The translations under genes were made by a program, and so were the position numbers. Below, one piece after another: positions 52,176 through 62,706 of a stretch of DNA of 64,000 nucleotides. The stretch lies in assembly GCF_004777465.1 (NCBI RefSeq), contig NZ_CP038462.1, forward strand, positions 1,240,001 to 1,304,000, read 5' to 3'. The DNA comes from Nocardioides daphniae (GTDB lineage Bacteria > Actinomycetota > Actinomycetes > Propionibacteriales > Nocardioidaceae). Below the pieces are notes generated by a model. It was not told the origin of the DNA. It saw only the letters and a program-made list of their open reading frames with translations, and made no database searches. Within the stretch, counting starts at the first letter, position 1. Each line of letters opens with the position of its first letter.

Positions 52176-52664
52176 TCAGGGGGTGGGCGCGCCGTCCGCG
52201 TCCTCGGGGTGAGCGACGCCCCACGCGCGGCACCACCACTCCTCGTCGACCTCGAGCTCGACCAGCCCCCACGCCGCGAGCGGGTGCGGGCGGACCGCCA
52301 TCCGCGCCAGGCGGGGCAGCCCCACCTCGAGCGGTCCGGTGTGCGTGACCAGGACGACGGCCTCGCCACGGTGCAGGTCGGCGGCCTCCTGGAGCACCTC
52401 CCGCAGCCGGTGCACGACGTCCTCGCCCCGCTCACCGTCCCCGACGGGCGAGAGCTCGGTGCGCACCACGACGGGGCCACCGGTCGTCGCCGCGACCGCG
52501 GCGGCGGCCTCACGGGCGTACGCCGCGGGGCTCGACCACACGCTCGCCACGCGTCGTGGGTGCAACCGCTCGAGGAGCTCCGCGGGGGCCTGCGCCCGTA
52601 CGCCGGGGCTCGGCGCCGGCGCGCCGACGAGCAGGAGCGTGGCAGGGCACTGGAGCGAGGACAT
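52176..52664 (-). CDS. Degenerate histidine-phosphatase-like protein
   Basis: 162 residues with the layout of the histidine phosphatase (phosphoglycerate mutase) superfamily. The first strand reads [13 protein letters not shown] where the catalytic RHG should be, so the phospho-accepting His is absent. Later features remain: [20 protein letters not shown] (like the SSxxxRAxxTA box), [16 protein letters not shown], and [17 protein letters not shown] (second His box). It lies opposite to and between nusA and ylxR, where most genomes have nothing. It is probably not an active phosphatase. ATG 52664 is likely; no ribosome site is seen. Confidence 0.65.
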   Translation of the reverse strand: MSSLQCPATLLLVGAPAPSPGVRAQAPAELLERLHPRRVASVWSSPAAYAREAAAAVAATTGGPVVVRTELSPVGDGERGEDVVHRLREVLQEAADLHRGEAVVLVTHTGPLEVGLPRLARMAVRPHPLAAWGLVELEVDEEWWCRAWGVAHPEDADGAPTP

Positions 52665-52729
52665 CCTCGATTGTGCCGTCAGGAGCCGGGGCCGGGGCAA
52701 CCCAGTTCGGTTTCGCTGGCCTGACGCGG

Positions 52730-52735
52730 TAATGT
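52730..52735 (+). promoter_or_regulatory. -10 box of leaderless ylxR promoter
   Basis: TAATGT, seven bases, then GTG 52743. Confidence 0.45.
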
Positions 52736-52742
52736 GGCTCCG

Positions 52743-53045
52743 GTGGTTCGTGCAGCGATCAACCCGGGTGCAGGTCCCGTCAGGACGTGCGTCGGGTGTC
52801 GCCAGCGGACCGCCAAGAGTGAGTTGTTGCGTGTGGTGGTCGGTCCAGGCCCCGACGGTCGACCGGCCGTCGTCCCGGATCCTGCCGCCACCGCGGCTGG
52901 CCGTGGGGCGCACCTGCATCCCACAGTCGAGTGCTACGAGCTCGCCGTGCGTCGTCGGGCGTTCTCCCGGGCCCTCAGGGTCAAGGAAGGGCTCCACAAC
53001 GTCCCGGTGGGGGAGTACCTCGCCACTCGTGCAACCGATCAGTGA
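52743..53045 (+). CDS. ylxR: YlxR family RNA-binding protein
   Basis: About 100 residues of the DUF448/YlxR family, located between nusA and infB. The family signature is RTCVGCRQRTAKSELLRVV, and GRGAHLHPTVECYELAVRRRAFSRAL follows. Members bind RNA, and in Bacillus one modulates RNase P. I use GTG 52743 because TAATGT is seven bases upstream; GTG 52734 would overlap that box. Confidence 0.88.
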   Translation: MVRAAINPGAGPVRTCVGCRQRTAKSELLRVVVGPGPDGRPAVVPDPAATAAGRGAHLHPTVECYELAVRRRAFSRALRVKEGLHNVPVGEYLATRATDQ

Positions 53046-53178
53046 TGAACCGACCAGAAACTGGAGCAGCAGCTCATGAGCACTCGATGAGTACTTTCCG
53101 ATGAGCCAGCACCACCACTAACGGTCCGGGACCACCCCACTTTCCAGGGGCTCGGGCCAGAAGGAGCAACGTTCTAAC

Positions 53179-56034
53179 GTGGCCAAGACCCGAGTCCACG
53201 AACTCGCCAAGGAGTTCGGAGTCGAGAGCAAGTTCGTTCTCGAGAAGCTGAAGGAGATGGGGGAGTTCGTCAAGTCGGCATCGTCGACCGTCGAGCCGCC
53301 CGTCGAGATGCGCTTCAAGAAGCAGTTCGGCGCCGAGCTGCGCGCCGCTGGCGCCGCCTCGCCCGCCCCGGCGGACGAGAAGCCCGCCGCCAAGCCGGCA
53401 CCTCGCCCGGCCGCCCGAAGGCTGCCGAGCCCGCGCCGACCGAGCCGGTCGCCGCCCCGAAGGCTGCTGAGCCTGCCGCCCCGAGCACCCCGAGTGCTCC
53501 GAGCGCCCCGCGTCCGGGCCCCAAGCCGGCCCCGAAGCCGGCGGCCAAGCCCGCCGCCGAGACCCCGGCTCCGGCCCCCGCGGCACCGGCCGCCCCGGCT
53601 GCTCCCGCGGCCTCGGCCAAGCCCGCCGCCCCGGCTCCCAAGCCGGCCGCCGGCGCTCCGCGTCCCGGTGCCCCCAAGGCTCCTGCCCCGCGTCCCGTCG
53701 GCAAGCCGGGCGCCCCGCGCCCCGGCAACAACCCCTTCGCCCCCAGCCAGGGCATGGGCCGTCGTCCGTCGGCCCCCGCCCCCGGTGGCAGCGAGGAGAA
53801 CCGTCCCCCGCGTCCCCCGTCCTCGCGTGACGGTGGCGCTCCGGCTCCCCGTCCGGGTGGCGGTGGCGGCATGCCGCGCCCCAACCCGGCGATGATGCCG
53901 AAGTCCCCGGCCGCCTTCGGCCGTGGCCCGGCCGGTGCCCCCGCCCGCGGTGGCGCTCCGGGCCGTGGCGGTGCTCCGGGTCGTCCCGGTCCCGGCGGTC
54001 GTCCCGGCGGTCCCGGTGCCGGTGCCGGTGCTGGTCGTCCCGGCGGCGGTCCCGGTGGCTTCGCCGGCCGTCCCGGCGGCGGTGGCAACCGTCCCGGCCA
54101 GCGTGGCCAGACCCAGGGTGCCTTCGGTCGCCCGGTGGTCCGTCGCGTCGTGGTCGCAAGTCGAAGCGGGCGCGTCGTCAGGAGTTCGAGGCCATGCAGG
54201 CCCCGACCATCGGCGGCGTGCGCGTCCGCAAGGGTGACGGCGAGACCATCCGCCTGGCCCGCGGTGCCTCGCTGACCGACTTCGCGGAGAAGATCAACGT
54301 CGACGCGGCTGCCCTGGTGCAGATGCTCTTCTCGCTCGGCGAGATGGTGACCGCCACCCAGTCCGTGGGTGACGAGACCCTCGAGCTGCTCGGCGAGGAG
54401 CTGAACTACAACGTCCAGGTCGTCTCGCCCGAGGACGAGGACCGCGAGCTGCTCGAGTCGTTCGACCTTGAGTTCGGCGCCGACGAGGGCGACGAGTCCG
54501 ACCTCGTCGTCCGTCCCCCGGTCGTCACGGTCATGGGTCACGTCGACCACGGAAAGACCAAGCTCCTCGACGCCCTTCGCAACGCGAACGTGGGCGCCAA
54601 GGAGGCCGGTGGCATCACGCAGCACATCGGTGCCTACCAGGTCGCCACCGAGGTCGACGGCGCCGACCGTCGCATCACCTTCATCGACACCCCCGGTCAC
54701 GAGGCGTTCACCGCCATGCGTGCCCGTGGTGCGCAGGCCACCGACATCGCGATCCTCGTGGTCGCGGCCGACGACGGTGTCATGCCCCAGACGGTCGAGG
54801 CGCTCAACCACGCCAAGGCCGCCGGCGTCCCGATCGTGGTCGCGGTCAACAAGATCGACAAGCCGGACGCAGACCCGACCAAGGTCCGTGGCCAGCTGAC
54901 CGAGTACGGCCTCATCCCCGAGGAGTACGGCGGCGACGCGATGTTCGTCGACGTCTCGGCCAAGTCCGAGCTCAACCTCGACAAGCTGCTCGAGGCCGTC
55001 GTCCTCACCGCCGACGCCTCGCTCGACCTGCGTGCCAACCCCACGCAGGACGCTCAGGGCCTGGTCGTCGAGGCCCCCTCGACCGCGGTCGCGGTCCGGT
55101 CGCCACGATCCTCGTCCAGCGCGGAACGCTCCGCGTCGGCGACTCGATCGTCGCGGGCCCGGCCCACGGTCGTGTCCGGGCGATGCTCGACGAGTTCGGC
55201 AACGAGCTCACCGAGGCCGACCCGTCGCGTCCCGCGATGGTCCTGGGTCTGAGCGCCGTCCCCGGTGCCGGCCAGAACTTCATCGTGGTCGAGGACGACC
55301 GCATGGCCCGCCAGATCGCCGAGAAGCGCGAGGCGCGCGAGCGTGCGGCCATGCAGGCCAAGCGTCGCGTCCGTCGCACCCTCGAGGACTTCATGGCCTC
55401 CATGGAGAAGGGCGAGAGCCAGGAGCTCAACCTCATCCTCAAGGGCGACGTGTCCGGTTCGGTCGAGGCCCTCGAGGACTCGCTGGCCCAGATCGACGTC
55501 GGCGACGAGGTCACCCTGCGGGTCATCGACCGCGGCGTCGGTGCGATCACCGAGACCAACGTCGACCTGGCTGCTGCCTCCGACGCGATCATCATCGGCT
55601 TCAACGTCCGTCCTCAGGGCAAGGCTGCCCAGATGGCCGACAAGGAAGGCGTGGAGATCCGGTACTACTCGGTCATCTACCAGGCGATCGAGGAGATCGA
55701 GGCGGCCCTCAAGGGCATGCTCAAGCCGGAGTACGAAGAGGTCACCCTGGGCCAGGCGGAGATCCGCGAGATCTTCCGCTCGTCCAAGGCCGGAAACATC
55801 GCCGGTTGCATGGTCACCTCGGGCACGGTCCGCCGCAACGCCAAGGTCCGCGTGCTCCGCGACAACAACATCGTCGCGGACAACCTCGACCTGGCCTCGC
55901 TGCGCCGCGAGAAGGACGACGCTTCGGAGGTCCGCGAGGGCTTCGAGTGTGGTCTGGTGCTGAAGAACTTCCAGGACATCAAGATCGGCGATGTCGTGGA
56001 GTCCTTCGAGATGCGCGAGATCCCGCGCGCCTGA
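53179..56034 (+). CDS. infB: Translation initiation factor IF-2 (three frameshifts)
   Basis: About 953 residues. The IF2 N-terminal fold is [40 protein letters not shown]. From 53340 to 54170 a low-complexity linker is rich in Pro, Ala, Lys, then Gly/Arg/Pro. The G domain has [37 protein letters not shown] and AVNKIDKP; the C-terminal fMet-tRNA domains end [35 protein letters not shown]. One-base losses occur near 53412 (CCCC), 54133 (GGG) and 55092. GTG 53179 follows AAGGAG at 53161-53165 at long spacing. Confidence 0.95.
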
Positions 56035-56044
56035 CACACCCTGT

Positions 56045-56080
56045 GGAGTCGGCGCCCGCCTCATGGCTGGCGCCGACTCC
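56045..56080 (+). terminator. Terminator-like hairpin after infB
   Basis: A perfect 12-bp stem GGAGTCGGCGCC / GGCGCCGACTCC with a 12-base loop, ending 23 bases before rbfA. Confidence 0.65.
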
Positions 56081-56103
56081 CATTTCCACCGAGAGTAGGA
56101 ACC

Positions 56104-56553
56104 ATGAGCAGCCCCCGAGTGCGCAAGATCGCCGACCGGATCCACGTGGTCGTCGCCGAGATGCTGGAGCGTCGGATCAAGGACCCGCGCCTGGGCTTCG
56201 TCACCGTGACCGACGTACGGGTCACCGGGGACTCCCAGCACGCCAGCATCTTCTACACCGTGCTCGGTGAGGAGGAGTCGCTCGCGGAGACCGCCGCCGC
56301 GCTCGAGTCGGCCAAGGGCCTGATCCGTTCCGAGGTCGGCAAGCAGCTCCAGATGCGGACCGTCCCCACCCTCGAGTTCTTCCACGACGCCCTGCCCGAG
56401 ACCGCGCGCCACCTCGACGAGGTGCTGGCCAAGGCCAAGCAGCAGGACGAGGCCGTGGCCGCCCAGCGCGTGGGCGCTGCGTACGCCTCGGACGAGGACC
56501 CGTACAAGAAGCCGCGCCACGTCGACGAGGACGAGGCGGACGACGAGGAGTGA
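56104..56553 (+). CDS. rbfA: 30S ribosome-binding factor RbfA
   Basis: 149 residues. Cold-shock 30S maturation factor with a KH-like fold: [51 protein letters not shown], then [22 protein letters not shown] charged tail ([20 protein letters not shown]) follows. ATG 56104. It overlaps truB by four bases. Confidence 0.97.
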   Translation: MSSPRVRKIADRIHVVVAEMLERRIKDPRLGFVTVTDVRVTGDSQHASIFYTVLGEEESLAETAAALESAKGLIRSEVGKQLQMRTVPTLEFFHDALPETARHLDEVLAKAKQQDEAVAAQRVGAAYASDEDPYKKPRHVDEDEADDEE

Positions 56554-57428
56554 GCTCCTCCACCCCGGTCTCCGGGCTCGTCGTCGTCGACAAGCCCGGA
56601 GGCATCACCTCCCACGGCGTCGTCTCCCGGGTGCGCCGACTGGCCGGCACCCGCAAGGTCGGGCACGCCGGCACCCTCGACCCGATGGCCACCGGCGTCC
56701 TCGTCCTGGGGACCAACCGGGCCACCCGCCTGCTGGGGCACCTGATGCTCACCCGCAAGGCCTACGACGCGACCATCGTGCTGGGCGTCTCCACGACCAC
56801 CGACGACGCCGAGGGGGAGGTCACCGCGACCACCTCAGCCGCCCACGTCACCGAGGAGCAGGTCCGCGAGGCACTGCTGGCCTTCGTGGGCGACATCGAG
56901 CAGGTCCCCACGGCGGTCTCGGCGATCAAGGTCGACGGCAAGCGGGCGTACGCCCGGGTGCGCGACGGCGAGGAGGTCGTGCTCAAGGCGCGCCCCGTCA
57001 CCATCGACGCGATCGACGTGCACCGCGTGCAGACGCTCGGCGACACGGTGGAGGTCGACGTCTCGGTGCGCTGCTCGTCCGGCACCTACATCCGCGCCAT
57101 CGCCCGTGACCTGGGTGCCGTCCTGGCCGTCGGCGGGCACCTCAGCGCCCTGCGCCGCACCGCCGTCGGAGGCTTCGACCTCTCGCTCGCCCGGACGCTG
57201 GAGCAGCTCGAGGAGTCCTTCGAGGTGGTGCCGATCGAGGACGCGGCCCGCGCCACCTTCCCGGTCGTCGAGCTGGACGCCGAGCAGGCGGCCGACGTCA
57301 GGTACGGCCGTCGCCTCGCGCTGGAGCTGGCCGAGATCACGGCGGTCTTCGCGCCCGACGGCGAGTTCCTGGCCCTCTACGAGCCCGCTGGGGACGTCGC
57401 CAAGCCGCTCGCCGTCTTCGTCCAGTGA
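56550..57428 (+). CDS. truB: tRNA pseudouridine(55) synthase TruB
   Basis: 292 residues. Makes pseudouridine 55 in the T loop. Motifs are [36 protein letters not shown] with the catalytic Asp, [44 protein letters not shown] and [14 protein letters not shown]. The end has a TruB-C/PUA-like segment. GTG 56550 overlaps the rbfA stop. Confidence 0.96.
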   Translation: MSSSTPVSGLVVVDKPGGITSHGVVSRVRRLAGTRKVGHAGTLDPMATGVLVLGTNRATRLLGHLMLTRKAYDATIVLGVSTTTDDAEGEVTATTSAAHVTEEQVREALLAFVGDIEQVPTAVSAIKVDGKRAYARVRDGEEVVLKARPVTIDAIDVHRVQTLGDTVEVDVSVRCSSGTYIRAIARDLGAVLAVGGHLSALRRTAVGGFDLSLARTLEQLEESFEVVPIEDAARATFPVVELDAEQAADVRYGRRLALELAEITAVFAPDGEFLALYEPAGDVAKPLAVFVQ

Positions 57429-57541
57429 CCGCGTACGACGCCGGGCGCCCAGGCGCTGCCACTCCGGTCGCCCAGGCGTCGGCCACGTCCGAAGCAGGGG
57501 GCAGGGTGCGCGAGCCCGACGGGAAGTGGCACAGTTCTCGC

Positions 57542-58477
57542 GTGCACGTCTGGCGTCAGTTCAACGAGGTTCCCAGCGACCTGGGGCCCACCGTGGTGAG
57601 CATCGGCAACTTCGACGGTGTCCATCGCGGGCACCAGCACGTCCTGCGGCAGGCGCGGTCGGCCGCCGACGACCTGGGGCTGGAGAAGGTCGTCGTGGTG
57701 ACCTTCGACCCGCACCCGATCGCCGTGCTCCGCCCCGAGCACGCCCCGCCCACCCTGACCTCGATCGACACCCGGGTGGCCCTCCTGGCCGAGCAGGGCG
57801 TCGACGCCGTCCTGGTGGTGCCCTTCGACCGCGAGATCGCGGCGTGGAGCCCCGAGGAGTTCGTCGAGCGCGTCCTGGTCTCCGCGCTGGGTGCCAAGGC
57901 CGTCGTGGTCGGCGCCAACTTCCGCTTCGGCAGCCGTGCGGCCGGCGACGTCGCCTACCTGCGCGAGTCGGGCGCCGAGCGTGGGTTCTCCGTCGACGGC
58001 GTGCCCCTCGACGGTGGCCCCCAGGTGTGGTCCTCCACCTACGTCCGCCAGTGCCTGGCCACCGGTGACGTCGCCGGTGCCGCCGAGGCCCTCGGCCGTC
58101 CCTTCACGGTGCGCGGCGAGGTCGTACGCGGCGACCAGCGCGGTCGCGAGCTGGGCTACCCGACCGCCAACGTGCCCATGCCGCACGGCGAGGCCGCCCC
58201 GGCCGACGGCGTCTACGCCGGCTGGCTGACCCGACGCGACACCGGTGAGCGTTTCCCGGCCGCCATCTCGGTGGGCACCAACCCGACCTTCTCCGGCGAG
58301 CGCGAGCGGCGCGTGGAGTCGTACGTGCTCGACCGCGACGACCTGGAGCTGTACGGCGTCGAGGTCGAGGTCGCCTTCGTCGACCGGCTGCGCGGCATGG
58401 TGCGCTTCGACAGCGTCGAGGCCCTGGTCGAGCGGATGCACGACGACGTGGAGCGGGCCCGCCAGCTCCTGGCCTGA
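57542..58477 (+). CDS. ribF: Bifunctional riboflavin kinase/FAD synthetase
   Basis: 311 residues. Converts riboflavin to FMN and FAD. The nucleotidyltransferase domain has VVSIGNFDGVHRGHQHVLRQA, VVTFDPHPIAVL and VVGANFRFG; the kinase domain has VVRGDQRGRELGYPTANV and ISVGTNPTFSG. GTG 57542 gives the usual length; CACAGT lies six bases upstream. A GTG at 57425 overlapping the truB stop would add 39 unrelated residues and is less likely. A bidirectional terminator follows. Confidence 0.95.
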   Translation: MHVWRQFNEVPSDLGPTVVSIGNFDGVHRGHQHVLRQARSAADDLGLEKVVVVTFDPHPIAVLRPEHAPPTLTSIDTRVALLAEQGVDAVLVVPFDREIAAWSPEEFVERVLVSALGAKAVVVGANFRFGSRAAGDVAYLRESGAERGFSVDGVPLDGGPQVWSSTYVRQCLATGDVAGAAEALGRPFTVRGEVVRGDQRGRELGYPTANVPMPHGEAAPADGVYAGWLTRRDTGERFPAAISVGTNPTFSGERERRVESYVLDRDDLELYGVEVEVAFVDRLRGMVRFDSVEALVERMHDDVERARQLLA

Positions 58478-58498
58478 GGCGCCCCCCGGTCCCACGAC

Positions 58499-58541
58499 AC
58501 GAGGGCCCCACGACCAGATGAGCTGGTCGCGGGGCCCTCGT
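58499..58541. terminator. Bidirectional terminator between ribF and ptsH
   Basis: Two 19-base arms (58499-58517 and 58523-58541) pair with one mismatch around a five-base loop. It serves convergent ribF and ptsH. Confidence 0.8.
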
Positions 58542-58553
58542 CGTGCGTGTGGG

Positions 58554-58796
58554 TCAGGCGTCGAGGTCCTTGGCCAGCAGGTCGGCGATCTGGGCCACGG
58601 CGGCCTCGTCGCTGCCGGCGACCTCCACGCTGTCGCCGAACTTCGCGCCGAGCGTCATCAGCATCAGCGACGACGAGGCGTCGACGCCGTTGACGGTGAC
58701 GTCCGAGCCGAGGGCCTCGGCGGCCTCGGCGACGATGGCGGCAGGGCGGGCGTGGAGGCCGACGGAGGATCCGATGGTCACGGTCTGGGTGGGCAT
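58554..58796 (-). CDS. ptsH: Phosphocarrier protein HPr
   Basis: 80 residues. Accepts phosphate from enzyme I on His15 (SVGLHARPA) and passes it to the sugar transporter. The segment SSLMLMTLGA contains the position of the regulatory Ser46. It lies downstream of fruA on the same strand, so HPr is made with the fructose system. The 60-base gap to fruA has only a purine-rich ribosome site. Confidence 0.96.
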   Translation of the reverse strand: MPTQTVTIGSSVGLHARPAAIVAEAAEALGSDVTVNGVDASSSLMLMTLGAKFGDSVEVAGSDEAAVAQIADLLAKDLDA

Positions 58797-58857
58797 GCGA
58801 GCTCCTTGCAGGTTGGGTGGGGCAGGGCGGGTGGGGCAGGGCTGGTGAGGCTGGGGG

Positions 58858-60893
58858 TCAGACGGTGGCGGCGGCCGGCGAGCGGCGCCAGCCCTTGGCG
58901 AGGACGACCAGGGCGGCCGAGAGCAGCGTCCCGGCCACCAGGGCCACCAGGAAGCCGACGACGTTGTCGACCGCGAAGAGCACGAAGATGCCTCCGTGCG
59001 GAGCGCGCAGCTGCACGTCCAGCCCCATCGCCAGGGCTCCCGTAAGGGCGCTGCCGGCCATGATCGAGGGGATGACGCGCAGCGGGTCGGCGGCGGCGAA
59101 GGGGATCGCGCCCTCGGTGATGAACGAGGCGCCCATCAGCCAGGCCGCCTTGCCGTTCTCACGCTCGGCCGGGTTGAAGAGGGCCGGCCGCACCAGCGTG
59201 GCCAGGGCCAGCGCCAGCGGCGGGACCATGCCGCCGAGCATCACCGCGGCCATGACCTTGAGCTCGGGAGCTGCAGTGGCGGTGGCGGCAGCGCCCAGTC
59301 CGGCGGTGGCGAAGGCGTACGCGGTCTTGTTGAGCGGGCCGCCCATGTCGAAGGCCATCATCAGGCCGAGCAGCGCGCCCAGCAGGACGGCCGATCCGCC
59401 CGACATGCTGTTGAGGCCGTCGGTGAGCGAGGTCATCAGCAGCGACAGCGGTCGGCCCAGCAGCACGATCATCACGAAGCCGGAGATCAGGGTGGCGAGC
59501 AGCGGGATGACCAGCACGGGCATCAAGCCCGGGCCCAGGCAGGGACCTTCCACGAGGAGACCCAGTGGGCGGCCATGCCGGCCAGGACGCCGCCGACGAT
59601 GCCGCCGAGGAAGCCCGAGTTGGTGAGGCCGGCGACGGCGCCCATCACGAAGCCGGGGGCGATGCCGGGGCGGTCCGCGATGGCGTACGCGATGTAGCCC
59701 GCCAGCGCCGGCACCAGGAAGCCGAAGGCCGTCGACCCGAGCATGAACATCAACGCGCCCAGGTAGGCCATCAGCCCGGAGTCGAACGGCACGCGCTCGA
59801 GCTCCAGGGCCGCGGGGTCTGGGAGGTTGAAGAGGGTGTTGCCGGTGACGATGTCGGCCGCCGGGCCGGTGATCTGGTAGCCACCGAAGAGGAATCCCAG
59901 GGCGATGAGCAGGCCGCCCGCCGCCACGAACGGGATCATGTAGGAGACGCCGGTCATCAGGATCCGGCGGGTGCGGGCACCCCACGACTCGGAGCCGGTC
60001 GCGCCCTCCTCGGCAGCGGCACTGCCCTCGACGCGAGGGGCGGAGTCGGGGCGGGCCGCGTAGGCGAGCGCCTCGGCGATCATCGTGTCGGCCTCCTCGA
60101 TCGGGCGCTTCACGCCCGAGACGACGACCGGCTTGCCGGCGAAGCGTCCGCGGTCGCGCACGCCCACGTCGGCGGCGAAGATCACCGCGCCGGCCGCGGC
60201 GATCTGCTCGGCGCGCAGGGGAGTGGCGCCGGCCGAGCCCTGGGTCTCCACGGCGATCTCGACACCGGCGCGGGCGGCGGCGGCCTCGAGTGCCTCGGCC
60301 GCCATGTAGGTGTGGGCGATGCCGGTGGGGCAGGAGGTGACGGCGACGAGGGACGGGCGTACGCCGCTGTCGTCCGGCGCTGCTGCCGGGGTCGCCGGGG
60401 TTGCCGCTGTCGCGGGTGCGGCGGCGTCCGCGGGCGCGGCGTCGAGGCCGAGGGCCTCGCGGATGATCCCGTCGGCCTCGGCGGGGCTGGCGGCACCACG
60501 CAGGGCCGCGGTGAACTCGGGCCGGACCAGTGCCCGGGCGAGCTGGGTGAGCAGCTCGAGGTGGGTGGCGTCGCCACCGGCGGGAGCGGCGATCAGGAAG
60601 GCGAGGTCGGCCGGGCCGTCCTTGGCGCCGAAGTCGACCCGGGGTGCGAGGCGGGCGAAGGCGAGCGTGGGCTCGTCGACGCCGGTGGTGCGGCAGTGGG
60701 GGATCGCGATCCCGCCGGGCAGCCCGGTCGAGGAGGTGGCCTCGCGGGCCATGGCGTCCTCCACCAGCTGGTCGACGTCGGCCGCGCGGCCCTGGTCGGC
60801 GACGACACCGGCGAGCGCCCGGATGACGTCGTGCTTGTCGTCACCCCAGTCGACGTCGAGTCGTACGAGGTCAGCTGTGATCAGCTCTGACAT
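58858..60893 (-). CDS. fruA: PTS fructose transporter subunit IIABC (one frameshift)
   Basis: About 679 residues. Domain order: IIA (1-150) with GGIAIPHCRTTGVDEPTLAFARL holding the phospho-His; a Pro/Ala linker; IIB (about 180-280) with SLVAVTSCPTGIAHTYMAAEAL and its phospho-Cys; IIC membrane domain from 310 (GVSYMIPFVAAGGLLIALGFLFGG, LTNSGFLGGIVGG, AFDMGGPLNKTAYAFAT, FITEGAIPFAAADPLRVIPS). Near 59545 a GGGG run lost one base. Takes up fructose as fructose 1-phosphate, the substrate of fruK immediately upstream. Confidence 0.95.
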
Positions 60894-60894
60894 G

Positions 60895-61840
60895 TCATCC
60901 TCCGAGTACGGTGACGGCGACCAGGTCGGGGTTGACCTGGTCAGGGGTGGGAACTGTGGTGCCGGGCAGGCCAGCGGCGGCGCTGCCGTAGGCGACGGCC
61001 ATGGCCAGGCGGCCCGGGGCGTCGAGACCTTGCAGGTCGGCCAGCAGGTAGCCGAAGAGCGAGGAGTCGCCCGCGCCGACCGTGCTGACGACCGTGGTCG
61101 GCGGGGAGTGGCGTGCCAGGAGCCCTCGGCGGTGGCGAGCACGGCGCCGTGCGCACCGAGGGACGCCAGCACGGCGCCGGCGCCGCGGCGTACGAGCTCC
61201 TGGGCGGCCGTCGCCACGGCGACCGGGTCGGCCTCGAGGGCCACCGGGTCGACGCCGGTCAGGGAGGCGAGCTCCTCGCCGTTCGGCTTCATCAGGTCGG
61301 GCGCGGCGACCGGCAGGGCGTCGGCGAGCGCGGCCAGCGCTGCGCCGCTGGTGTCGACGGCGACCTTGGTGTGGGTGGGGCGCAGGCGCTGGGCGACGTC
61401 GGCGTAGAAGGTGGGCTCGGCACCGGGCGGCAGCGAGCCGGCCAGCACCGTCCAGGCGCTGCGCGGCGCCAGGTCGACCACGGCCCGGGCCATCGCCTCG
61501 GTGTGCTCGGAGGTGACCCGGGCGCCGGGGGTGTTGACCTTGGTCGTGGTGCCGTCGGGCTCGGTGATCGTGATGTTGGTGCGGATCGGGCCAGCCGGCG
61601 GGACGGGGCAGCACTCGACGCCGCCGCGGCGCAGGCCGACGACGAAGGGGTCCTGCTCGAGGGCCGGCAGCACGGCGATGGTGGAGAGGTCGGCCGCCAG
61701 GCACGCCGGGAGATGTTGACGCCCTTGCCGCCGTGCTGGTCGCCGGCGCTCGTGGCCTCCTGGACGCCACCCCGGCGCAACGGGCCACCCAGCGCGATCG
61801 TCCGGTCGATGCTCGGGTGGGGGGTGAGGGTCACGATCAT
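60895..61840 (-). CDS. fruK: 1-phosphofructokinase (two frameshifts)
   Basis: About 316 residues, PfkB family. It begins MIVTLTPHPSIDRTIAL and has GDQHGGKGVNISR, the substrate loop. Near 61708 a GGG lost one base; near 61105 a CCCCC lost one. The phosphate-binding end TVVSTVGAGDSSLFGYLLADL carries the catalytic GAGD. Middle strands DLMKPNGEELASLTG and AGAVLASLGAHGAVL are typical. Stop is one base before the fruA start; start overlaps fruR. Confidence 0.94.
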
Positions 61841-62604
61841 GCGACCACCACCTCCACCCCGGCGCGCTCGAGGGCTGCGCGCTCGCGCGGGTCGATCCCG
61901 TCGTCGGTGACGAGGGCGGACAGCTGCTCGACGGAGGCGAAGCGTTGGGCCATCTCCAGTCCGATCTTGCTCGAGTCGGCCAGGACGACCACGCGACGGG
62001 CCGAGGCGACGATGGCCCGCTTGGTGGCCGCCTCGTCCCGGTCCGGGGTGGTGAGTCCGTGGTCGACGGTGAGGCCGTTGGTGGCGACGAAGGCTACGTC
62101 GGCCCGCAGGTCGGCCAGGGCGGCGACGGTGTCGGCACCGACGGCGGCGTGGGTGGTGGCGCGCACACGCCCGGGGAGCAGGTGCAGGTCGATGTGGGGC
62201 GACCCGGCGAGGCGGGCCGCGACGGGCACCGCGTGGGTGACGACGTGCAGGCGGTGGTCGCGCGGCAGCGCGGTGGCCAGCCGGGTGGTGGTGGTGCCGG
62301 CGTCGAGCACGACCACCGAGTCGGGCGGCGGCAGGAGGGCGAGGGCGGCCTGGGCGATGGCGTCCTTCGCGGCGGTGTTGGCCCGGTCGCGCTCGCCGAC
62401 CACCGACTCCATGATCCGCAGGGAGCTGGCCGGGACGGCGCCGCCGTGCACCCGCTTGACCAGGCCCATCCGCTCGAGGGTGGAGAGGTCGCGCCGCACG
62501 GTCTCGGTGGTGACGGCGTACTCCTGCGCGAGGTCGGCGACCGACAGCCGTCCCGTGCGGCTGATCAGCTGTGCCATCGACTGCTGCCGTTCCTCGGCGT
62601 ACAC
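61837..62604 (-). CDS. fruR: DeoR family transcriptional regulator of the fructose operon
   Basis: 255 residues. The DeoR helix-turn-helix is at the N terminus (RQQSMAQLISRTGRLSVADLAQEYAVTTETVRRDLSTLERMGLVKRVHGGAV). The C-terminal sugar-phosphate sensor has VVLDAGTTTTRLATALP and DVAFVATNGLTVDHGLTTPD. GTG 62604 follows CAGGAGG. It is the first gene of fruR-fruK-fruA-ptsH and divergent from ptsI. Fructose 1-phosphate as inducer is inferred from the family and neighbours. Confidence 0.92.
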   Translation of the reverse strand: MYAEERQQSMAQLISRTGRLSVADLAQEYAVTTETVRRDLSTLERMGLVKRVHGGAVPASSLRIMESVVGERDRANTAAKDAIAQAALALLPPPDSVVVLDAGTTTTRLATALPRDHRLHVVTHAVPVAARLAGSPHIDLHLLPGRVRATTHAAVGADTVAALADLRADVAFVATNGLTVDHGLTTPDRDEAATKRAIVASARRVVVLADSSKIGLEMAQRFASVEQLSALVTDDGIDPRERAALERAGVEVVVA

Positions 62605-62706
62605 CGGACCTCCTGGGAGTGGACGACCCCGGACGGGATCTGCGTATCTGTTGTTTTAGTCCCGAACGTGTTGAGAGTCAAGAGATTCGTGGCATACGGT
62701 GTGAGC
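62605..62706. promoter_or_regulatory. Divergent promoter region fruR / ptsI
   Basis: 102 bases, AT-richer than its surroundings (TTGTTTTAG near 62650). For ptsI a promoter reads TTGAGA (62671-62676), an 18-base spacer and TACGGT (62695-62700), then six bases to ATG 62707. TGTTG occurs twice (62648 and 62669), possibly half-sites for FruR. For fruR a ribosome site is at the 62610 end. Confidence 0.5.

Noticed and set aside
53340..54170. Repeat array or CRISPR-like structure in infB
   Set aside because: The repetition comes from Pro/Ala/Gly codons of the IF-2 linker and has no regular spacer.
57425..57541. RibF start at GTG 57425 overlapping truB
   Set aside because: It would add 39 residues without family similarity; GTG 57542 gives the usual RibF N terminus and length.
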